A stretch of 6,334 bases of DNA. It comes from Candidatus Equihabitans merdae (GTDB lineage: Bacteria > Bacillota > Clostridia > Lachnospirales > Lachnospiraceae). Made by a program: the position numbers and the translations under genes. Positions 1 through 6,100 of this stretch are shown one piece after another. Location of the stretch: NCBI GenBank assembly GCA_018065025.1, contig JAGHUB010000133.1, forward strand, positions 1 through 6,334, written 5' to 3'. The notes beneath the pieces are model-generated. The model saw only the letters and a list, made by a program, of their open reading frames with translations. It ran no database searches and was not told the DNA's origin. Position 1 is the stretch's first letter. Every line of letters starts with the position of its first letter.

Positions 1-587
1 CTCAGCCCGCTCAGGAACAGCCCTCTTCATCATCAAGCAGTTCTCCCTCACCGGCACCCAGTGTATCACCGGGTAGTATTGGTGCTCCCTCAGGAGATGC
101 AGCGGCTTTGGCTCAGGCCTATGCCAATCAGTATGCCGACGGTCGCTACAGAGACCGTGTTGCCAGATATAATGCCCAGGCAGCAGCCGTTCAGAGACCC
201 GGTATCGGTTCAGAGATTGCAAGTCTTGGTATGAACTATGTTGGCCGTCTTCACTATGTTGTGGCCGGTGAAAGCCTTTCATCCGGTGCCGACTGTGCCG
301 GTTTCGTCTGTGCCTTGTATCGCTGCTTTGGCGTAGATCTGGAACGAAATCTGGAACTCTTCAATATGCTGGGTGTTCCGGTTACACCGGATCCCTCCTG
401 CATGCAGCCCGGTGATATCGTTCTGTATTATGCCGGTGGTGGTATCGGTCATGTAGCTCTTTATGTTGGTAACGGTATCATCGTTAACGAATCAGGCTGC
501 TATGGCAACGGCTGTGTTAACGACTGCTGCACAAGAGCTTTCAACTATCGTTCTATCGCATCGGTAAGACGAGTATTCTGTTATTAA
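1..587 (+). CDS. NlpC/P60-family cell-wall hydrolase, C-terminal part (5' end outside window)
   Basis: The reading frame is open from the left edge (first full codon at base 3) to TAA at 585-587, so the gene starts outside the window; the internal TTG at 108 is not a credible start. The visible part begins with a linker rich in Pro, Ser, Gln and Ala (bases 3-107), then a short Tyr/Gln/Arg-rich helix-like stretch, then one NlpC/P60 papain-like domain (about 205-584). NlpC/P60 enzymes usually cut peptidoglycan stem peptides outside the cell. The candidate nucleophile is Cys at 294-296 in GADCAGFV; the candidate His is at 450-452 in GHVALYVGNG; the third polar position is Asn at 486-488 (IVNES), where relatives often have His. 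A typical PGDIV motif precedes the His. The common DCSGF and WGG positions read DCAGF and VAG, and nine Cys lie in the last 159 residues, so this is a divergent member. The signal peptide and any N-terminal binding domains cannot be seen. Confidence 0.88.
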   Translation, partial: QPAQEQPSSSSSSSPSPAPSVSPGSIGAPSGDAAALAQAYANQYADGRYRDRVARYNAQAAAVQRPGIGSEIASLGMNYVGRLHYVVAGESLSSGADCAGFVCALYRCFGVDLERNLELFNMLGVPVTPDPSCMQPGDIVLYYAGGGIGHVALYVGNGIIVNESGCYGNGCVNDCCTRAFNYRSIASVRRVFCY

Positions 588-600
588 CAACGTGAATAAT

Positions 601-634
601 AAAAGCTCCATCGCCAACAGGCGATGGAGCTTTT
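601..634. terminator. Bidirectional intrinsic terminator between convergent genes
   Basis: A perfect 15-bp inverted repeat (601-615 and 620-634) encloses the 4-base loop AACA. The arm is AAAAGCTCCATCGCC, so it carries A/T flanks on both sides. It sits 13 bases after the stop of the NlpC/P60 gene and 53 bases after the stop of the acidic-protein gene on the other strand. Read on the minus strand, the stem runs into TTTTATTATT, a better U-tract than the plus-strand TTTTAAGTTG. It probably ends both transcripts. Confidence 0.85.
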
Positions 635-687
635 AAGTTGTTGTTTGTGCGTTTAGAGTATGTACCCTGATCTGTGATGGGGATTGA

Positions 688-1113
688 TTACTCATCCTCG
701 TCACTGATGTTGCTGTTGTAGATGGCGTCGGAAGAAACGGGCTGACCGGCTGTCTGGCGGATCATCTCGTAAGCTTCACGGGTGCGACGATCCAGGTTAG
801 CCTGAGCGGCCTGTACCTGATCTTCCAGATAAGCAGCGAAATCAGTTGAGAAGCGGCTTCTGCTGCGGCTGCCCATGGACAGTGCTTCTTCTTCCTCCTC
901 AGGAGAGATCTTTAAGAGATCTTCTTCCTCTTCTTTGTCTTTCTTATTCTTGTCGCCAAAGAAAGAGAAGATGGGTTTGGATTTGACGGGTTCGTCGTCG
1001 AAGTCATCATCATCGAATTCTTCGTCGTCAAATTCTTCATCATCCATCAGCTCATCATCATCGAATTCATAATCATCTTCAGGATCGTGTTTGAGAAAAT
1101 CCAGCATTCCCAT
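688..1113 (-). CDS. Highly acidic small protein of unknown function (141 aa), SepF-like N-terminus only
   Basis: I do not recognise the family. About a third of the 141 residues are Asp or Glu. In order there are: a short amphipathic-looking N-terminus (MGMLDFLK); an acidic block at residues 10-41 with Phe at 28, 33 and 38, giving a five-residue (D/E)4F repeat; a hydrophobic/basic patch at about 43-60 (KSKPIFSFFGDKNKK); two Glu runs; an SRSRSR stretch near 82-87; a predicted helix at about 90-121 that could form a coiled coil; and an acidic tail ending DEDE. No signal peptide or membrane span is evident, so it is probably cytoplasmic. The start at 1113 is chosen because GGGAGG lies 7 bases upstream; the in-frame ATG at 1107 would be spaced too far from it. 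The beginning resembles the membrane-targeting helix plus acidic linker of SepF, but the conserved SepF domain is missing. The opposite strand holds only a Ser-rich mirror frame. Confidence 0.75.
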   Translation of the reverse strand: MGMLDFLKHDPEDDYEFDDDELMDDEEFDDEEFDDDDFDDEPVKSKPIFSFFGDKNKKDKEEEEDLLKISPEEEEEALSMGSRSRSRFSTDFAAYLEDQVQAAQANLDRRTREAYEMIRQTAGQPVSSDAIYNSNISDEDE

Positions 1114-1120
1114 GGTGTTG

Positions 1121-1126
1121 CCTCCC
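1121..1126 (-). promoter_or_regulatory. Ribosome binding site of the acidic-protein gene
   Basis: GGGAGG on the minus strand lies 7 bases before the ATG at 1113. It decides the start in favour of the first of two nearby in-frame ATGs. Confidence 0.7.
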
Positions 1127-1204
1127 AGGTTATATTATTTTCCGATCATTTGTCGGAACAATGGACACATTGATATCAACGGAATACGATTGCATTCCCT
1201 TTCT

Positions 1205-1233
1205 AGTTTACACGTAACATAGGCTAATTGCAA
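1205..1233 (-). promoter_or_regulatory. Possible promoter of the acidic-protein gene
   Basis: On the minus strand, TTGCAA (1233-1228) is separated by 17 bases from TAAACT (1210-1205), each matching four of six sigma-A consensus positions. This would give a leader of roughly 85 bases. It is a modest match. TTGTTC with TAATAT and an 18-base spacer, nearer the gene, is an alternative, but that one would put the transcript start almost on the ribosome binding site. Confidence 0.3.
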
Positions 1234-1275
1234 ATTATTTGAGACAAATACTACAGTTTTCTTTACATTTACCGC

Positions 1276-1304
1276 TTGCTTAAAGACAGAGCTTTCGATA
1301 TGAT
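1276..1304 (+). promoter_or_regulatory. Sigma-A type promoter of the ABC-F gene
   Basis: TTGCTT (1276-1281) is followed after exactly 17 bases by TATGAT (1299-1304). Transcription would start near 1311, leaving a leader of only about 34 bases with the ribosome binding site AAGGAG at 1334-1339. Such a short leader leaves no room for the attenuation-type leader peptide found before many drug-resistance ABC-F genes. Confidence 0.65.
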
Positions 1305-1344
1305 ACATCGTGACATTATATGCTAACAGATATAAGGAGAAGAT

Positions 1345-2985
1345 ATGATCTCAGCCAATAACGTTACCTACCGCGTAGGTAAAAAAGCTTTGTTTGAAGA
1401 TGTAAATATTAAATTCACAGAAGGAAACTGCTATGGCCTGATCGGTGCCAACGGTGCCGGTAAGTCAACATTCCTGAAGATTCTGTCAGGTGAACTGGAT
1501 ACCACTAATGGTACTATTTCCGTTACACCCGGCGAACGTATCTCATTCCTGGTTCAGGACCATTTTAAGTATGATGAATACCAGGTTCTGGAAACCGTTA
1601 TCATGGGTAATAAGCGTCTCTATGACATCATGAAAGAAAAAGACGCTATCTATGCTAAGGCAGATTTCACCGAAGAAGATGGTGTTCGTGCTGCTGAGCT
1701 GGAAACCGAATTCGCAGAAATGAATGGTTGGGAAGCTGAAGCAGATGCTGAATCTCTGCTTAACGGTCTCGGCGTAGAAACTGAACATCATTATGAACAG
1801 ATGGCTAACCTGGATGGTAATCTGAAGGTTAAAGTTCTGCTGGCTCAGGCTCTGTTTGGTTCACCGGATATCCTGCTTCTCGACGAACCTACCAACCATC
1901 TGGATTTGAATGCTATCGAGTGGCTGGAAGAGTTCCTGATTAATTTCGAAAACACCGTTATCGTTGTTTCTCATGACCGTTATTTCCTGAATAAGGTATG
2001 CACACAGATCGCCGATATCGACTATGGTAAGATCCGTCTCTTCGCCGGTAACTATGACTTCTGGTTCGAATCCAGCCAGCTGCTGGTTCGTCAGATGAAG
2101 GAAGAGAACAGAAAGAAAGAAGAGAAGATCAAAGAACTTAAAGAATTCATCTCACGTTTCTCTGCCAACGCCAGTAAGTCCAAGCAGGCTACATCCAGAA
2201 AGAAAGCTCTGGAAAAGATCGAACTGGATGCCATGGTTCCTTCAAGCCGTAAATATCCCTATATTGATTTCCGTCCGGAACGTGAGATCGGTAACGATGT
2301 TCTGATGGTGGAAGGTCTCAGTAAGACCATCGATGGCGAAGTCATTCTGAAGGATGTCAGCTTCATGATCAACCGTACCGATAAAGTTGCATTTGTCGGC
2401 GGTAATGAGAGAGCAAAGACCGTATTCTTCCAGATCATCAACGGTGAGATGGAACCGGATGAAGGTTACTACAAGTGGGGTATCACCACTTCTCAGTCTT
2501 ACTTCCCCAAGGATCCCGGTAAGGAATTCGACAATGACATCACCATCGCTGAATGGCTGACTCAGTATTCAGAAATCAAGGATGCTACATACGTTCGTGG
2601 TTTCCTGGGTCGTATGCTTTTCGCCGGTGAAGATGGTGTTAAGCGTCTGCGTGTTCTTTCAGGTGGTGAGAAAGTTCGCTGCCTGCTGTCCAAACTTATG
2701 ATCAGCAACGCCAACGTCCTGATTCTGGATGAGCCCACTAACCACCTGGATATGGAATCCATCACAGCTCTCAACAATGGTCTGCTGAAGTTCCCCGGTG
2801 TCCTTCTTTTCACCACACGAGATCATCAGATCGTTCAGTCCACAGCTAACCGTATTATCGAGTTCATGCCCGATGGTACTATCATCGACAAGATGGGTAC
2901 ATACGATGAATACCTGGCTGCCGATATGAGCGCCGGTAAGCGTATGATCTACACAACAAATGAAGATGACGAGAGCAATGACTGA
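1345..2985 (+). CDS. ykpA: ABC-F family ATPase, YkpA/YbiT group
   Basis: This complete 546-residue soluble protein has two ATP-binding cassettes and no membrane segments, as expected of ABC-F proteins, which bind the ribosome and influence translation. Cassette 1 has Walker A GANGAGKST (34-42), a degenerate signature LDGNL (156-160), Walker B LLLDEP with Glu181, NHLD, and the H-switch His210 in VSHDR. A charged helical linker follows (about 245-295, rich in Lys and Glu, with SANASKSKQATSRKK). Cassette 2 has an altered Walker A GGNERAKT (352-359), a canonical signature LSGGE (438-442), Walker B LILDEP with Glu463, NHLD, and TTRDH (490-494), where Arg492 replaces the H-switch His. Overall sequence and length fit the Firmicutes YkpA / E. 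coli YbiT group, recalled rather than searched; this is not the typical antibiotic-resistance type. ATG 1345 is preceded by AAGGAG with a 5-base spacer. It is transcribed alone, between a divergent gene and a downstream terminator. The specific substrate or ribosome state it acts on is unknown. Confidence 0.93.
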   Translation: MISANNVTYRVGKKALFEDVNIKFTEGNCYGLIGANGAGKSTFLKILSGELDTTNGTISVTPGERISFLVQDHFKYDEYQVLETVIMGNKRLYDIMKEKDAIYAKADFTEEDGVRAAELETEFAEMNGWEAEADAESLLNGLGVETEHHYEQMANLDGNLKVKVLLAQALFGSPDILLLDEPTNHLDLNAIEWLEEFLINFENTVIVVSHDRYFLNKVCTQIADIDYGKIRLFAGNYDFWFESSQLLVRQMKEENRKKEEKIKELKEFISRFSANASKSKQATSRKKALEKIELDAMVPSSRKYPYIDFRPEREIGNDVLMVEGLSKTIDGEVILKDVSFMINRTDKVAFVGGNERAKTVFFQIINGEMEPDEGYYKWGITTSQSYFPKDPGKEFDNDITIAEWLTQYSEIKDATYVRGFLGRMLFAGEDGVKRLRVLSGGEKVRCLLSKLMISNANVLILDEPTNHLDMESITALNNGLLKFPGVLLFTTRDHQIVQSTANRIIEFMPDGTIIDKMGTYDEYLAADMSAGKRMIYTTNEDDESND

Positions 2986-3058
2986 TTCTGATACTTCATT
3001 TGTTTGAATAAATATAAATATTTTCATGTAAACTGTGCTTATTTTTGCATACAATACG

Positions 3059-3101
3059 ACACCTCCGATAGACATATAAAATCGGAGGTGTTATAATTTT
3101 T
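3059..3101 (+). terminator. Probable intrinsic terminator of the ABC-F gene, overlapping the nifJ promoter
   Basis: An 11-bp perfect inverted repeat, ACACCTCCGAT (3059-3069) and ATCGGAGGTGT (3081-3091), has an 11-base loop and is followed at once by TATAATTTTT. It lies 73 bases after the ABC-F stop codon. The stem and U-rich tail fit intrinsic termination, although the large loop and the interrupted U-tract make it less than ideal. The same bases contain the nifJ promoter, so the repeat could instead, or also, be an operator. Confidence 0.6.
3069..3097 (+). promoter_or_regulatory. Strong sigma-A promoter of nifJ
   Basis: TAGACA (3069-3074, five of six consensus bases) and a perfect TATAAT (3092-3097) are separated by 17 bases, with a TGT extended -10 element just before the TATAAT. 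Transcription should start near 3103-3106, giving a leader of about 50 bases. The -35 element begins on the last base of the left hairpin arm and otherwise lies in the loop. The right arm (3081-3091) lies wholly inside the spacer. Confidence 0.78.
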
Positions 3102-3110
3102 CATTAGATT

Positions 3111-3132
3111 AGAGAAGTGTGTGCACTTTTCT
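3111..3132 (+). promoter_or_regulatory. Stem-loop near the 5' end of the nifJ leader
   Basis: AGAGAAGTG (3111-3119) can pair with CACTTTTCT (3124-3132) across the tetraloop TGTG, giving 9 base pairs including one G-U. It would sit a few bases from the predicted transcript start and end 9 bases before the Shine-Dalgarno sequence. It could stabilise the mRNA; no known riboswitch or protein-binding RNA was recognised. Confidence 0.4.
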
Positions 3133-3141
3133 ACATATATC

Positions 3142-3148
3142 AAGGAGG
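3142..3148 (+). promoter_or_regulatory. Ribosome binding site of nifJ
   Basis: AAGGAGG, a full-strength Shine-Dalgarno sequence, is placed 7 bases before ATG 3156 with an A-rich spacer. It fixes the start there and not at the in-frame ATG at 3180, and it suggests high translation. Confidence 0.85.
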
Positions 3149-3155
3149 ATAAAAA

Positions 3156-6100
3156 ATGGATAACAGAAAATGGTTAACCATGGATGGTAACGAAGCTGCC
3201 GCTCATGCTTCATATGCTTACACTGAAGTCGCTACCATCTACCCGATTACCCCTTCATCTGTTATGCCCGAACATGTTGATGAATGGGCAACAGAAGGCC
3301 GTAAGAATATTTTCGGTAAAGAAGTTAAGGTAACGGAAATGCAGTCAGAAGCCGGTGCCGCTGGTGCTTTCCACGGCTCACTTTCTGCCGGTGCTATGAC
3401 AACAACATTTACAGCTTCCCAGGGTCTTCTTCTGATGATCCCGAACATCTACAAAGTAGCCGGCGAACGCCTTCCCGGTGTTTTCGATGTCTCTGCCCGT
3501 GCTCTGGCATCTCACGCTCTTTCAATCTTCGGTGATCACTCCGACGTATATGCCTGCCGTCAGGCCGGCGCCTGCATGCTGTGCGAATCATCCGTACAGG
3601 AAGTTATGGACCTGACACCGGTTGCCCATATGGCAGCTCTGGAAGGCTCACTTCCCCCCATCAATTTCTTTGATGGTTTCCGTACATCTCACGAAATCCA
3701 GAAGATCAAAGTCTGGGATTATGCAGACCTTGACGAAATGGTAGACCATGATGCTATCCAGAAGTTCCGTGACAACGCTCTGAATCCGAATCATCCGGTA
3801 CAGAGAGGTTCAGCTCAGAACCCGGATATCTTCTTCCAGGCTCGTGAAGCTTCCAACCCGACTTACGATGCAATGCCCGCTATCGTTCAGAGCTGCATGG
3901 ACAAAGTCAATGCTAAGTTAGGAACAAACTATAAGCTGTTCAACTACTACGGTGCTCCGGATGCTGAAAGCGTCATCATCGCTATGGGTTCCGTCAACGA
4001 CACAATCGAAGAGACCATCGACTACCTGTGCGCACAGGGCAAGAAGGTTGGTGTTGTCAAAGTTCGTCTGTATCGTCCGTTCTCAGCTGCTGCTCTTATC
4101 GATGCTATCCCGGCTACAGCCAAGGTTATCAACGTTCTTGACAGAACAAAAGAACCCGGTGCTGAAGGCGAACCTCTGTTCCTGGATGTTGTTGCTGCTC
4201 TGTATGACTGCGACAAGTTCAAGGGCGTTAAGGTTAACGGCGGCCGCTATGGTCTTGGTTCCAAGGATACAACACCGGCTCAGATCGTTGCTGTTTTCGA
4301 AAACGAATCCAAGAAGAAATTCACTATCGGTATCGAAGATGATGTTACAAACCTGTCCCTGAAGGTTGGTGCTCCGCTGGTAACAACTCCGGAAGGCACA
4401 ACAAACTGCAAGTTCTGGGGTCTGGGTGCTGACGGTACTGTTGGTGCTAACAAGAACTCCATCAAGATCATCGGTGACAACACTGATATGTATGCTCAGG
4501 CTTACTTCGATTATGACTCCAAGGAGTCCGGTGGTGTTACAATGTCTCACCTCCGCTTTGGTAAGAAGCCGATCAAGTCTACATACCTGATCAAACAGGC
4601 TAACTTCGTTGCCTGCCACAATCCGGCTTACATGACCAAGTACAACATGGTTCAGGAACTTGTTCCCGGTGGTACATTCCTTCTGAACTGCGCATGGTCT
4701 GATGAAGAGATCGCTGCACATCTGCCGGGTCAGGTCAAGAAGTTCATGGCTGAAAACAAGATCAACTTCTACGTTATCGACGGTGTTAAGATCGGTATCG
4801 AAGTTGGTATGGGCCCGACACGTATCAACACAATCCTTCAGTCCGCATTCTTCAAGCTGACAGGTATCATCCCCGAAGAACAGGCTCTTGATCTGATGAA
4901 GAAAGCTGCCAAGGCTACATACGGCCGTAAGGGTGATGACATCGTCAGAATGAACTGGGATGCTATCGACGCCGGCGCACAGCAGGTTCGCAAGATCGAA
5001 GTTCCGGCTGAATGGGCTAACTGCGAAGACGAAGGTCTTTCAATGAACAAGGCAACTCAGGGCACACAGGATGTCGTTGACTTCGTTAACAACGTTCAGG
5101 CTTATGTTGCTGCTCAGGAAGGTAACAACCTGCCTGTTTCCGCTTTCACACCTTATGTTGACGGTACAACACCTTCAGGTGCTGCTGCTTACGAAAAGAG
5201 AGGCATCGCCGTTAATATTCCGAAGTGGAATTCCGAAAATTGTATCCAGTGCGGTCGCTGCGCATTCGTTTGCCCGCACGCTGTTATCCGTACATATGCT
5301 CTGACAGAAGCTGAAGTTGCTGCTGCTCCGGCCGACACACAGGTTCTGAACATCAACGGTACAGATTACAAGTACTCCATCGCTATCTCCGCATATGACT
5401 GCACAGGCTGCGGTTCTTGCGCAAACGTATGTCTTGGTAAGAAGGGTCAGAAGGCTCTGACAATGATCAATGCTGCTGAAGCCAGCGCAAAGACACAGAC
5501 ATACTATGATTACATGGAAACAACATCCGAAAAAGAAGATGTTGTACAGAAGTTTGGCGTTAACACAGTTAAGGGTAGCCAGTTCCGTAAGCCGCTGCTT
5601 GAGTTCTCAGGCGCTTGCGCAGGTTGTGGTGAAACACCTTATGCTAAGCTCATCACTCAGCTGTTCGGTGATCATATGATGATCGCTAACGCAACAGGTT
5701 GTTCTTCAATCTGGGGTAACAGCTCACCCTCTACACCGTACACCAAGAACTCCAAGGGTCGTGGTCCGGCTTGGTCCAACTCCCTGTTCGAAGATGGTGC
5801 TGAATTCGGTTATGGTATGCTTCTTGCCCAGATCGCTACACGCGAAAACATGAAGGACAAAGTTGCCGCTATCGCTGCTAAGGCTGAAGGCGAAGTTAAA
5901 GAAGCTGCTGATAAGTACCTTGAAACATTTGATTGCGGCGCCTGCAACGGTGCAGCTACAGATGCTCTGGTAGCCGCTCTTGAAAAGTGTGGTTGCGATG
6001 CTTCTAAGGAAATCCTGGCTAACAAGGATTACCTGGCCAAGAAGTCACAGTGGATCTTCGGTGGTGACGGTTGGGCTTACGATATCGGTTACGGCGGTGT

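Noticed and set aside
108..110. TTG as the start of the NlpC/P60 protein
   Set aside because: The same frame is open to the left edge with a typical Pro/Ser-rich linker, and no ribosome binding site precedes the TTG. The gene is truncated by the window, not started there.
875..1072. Ser-rich open frame on the plus strand
   Set aside because: It is the antisense image of the Asp/Glu codons of the acidic-protein gene (GAT/GAA read backwards give TCATC/TTC runs) and has no ribosome binding site.
1181..1198. GGAAT/ATTCC inverted repeat between the divergent genes
   Set aside because: Only 5 bp of perfect pairing with an 8-base loop, and no position relative to a good promoter that would make it more than chance.
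1311..1344. Antibiotic-sensing attenuator before the ABC-F gene
   Set aside because: The predicted leader is about 34 bases, with no leader peptide or terminator/antiterminator pair, and the protein belongs to the YkpA/YbiT group, not to known resistance groups.
2659..3075. 138-codon open frame on the minus strand crossing the end of the ABC-F gene
   Set aside because: It lies mostly opposite well-conserved ABC motifs, has no Shine-Dalgarno before its ATG, and its translation resembles no known protein.
4083..4721. 212-codon open frame antisense to nifJ
   Set aside because: The biased codons of a highly expressed gene leave long antisense frames open by chance. The nifJ frame here is unambiguous and no initiation signal was seen for the antisense frame.
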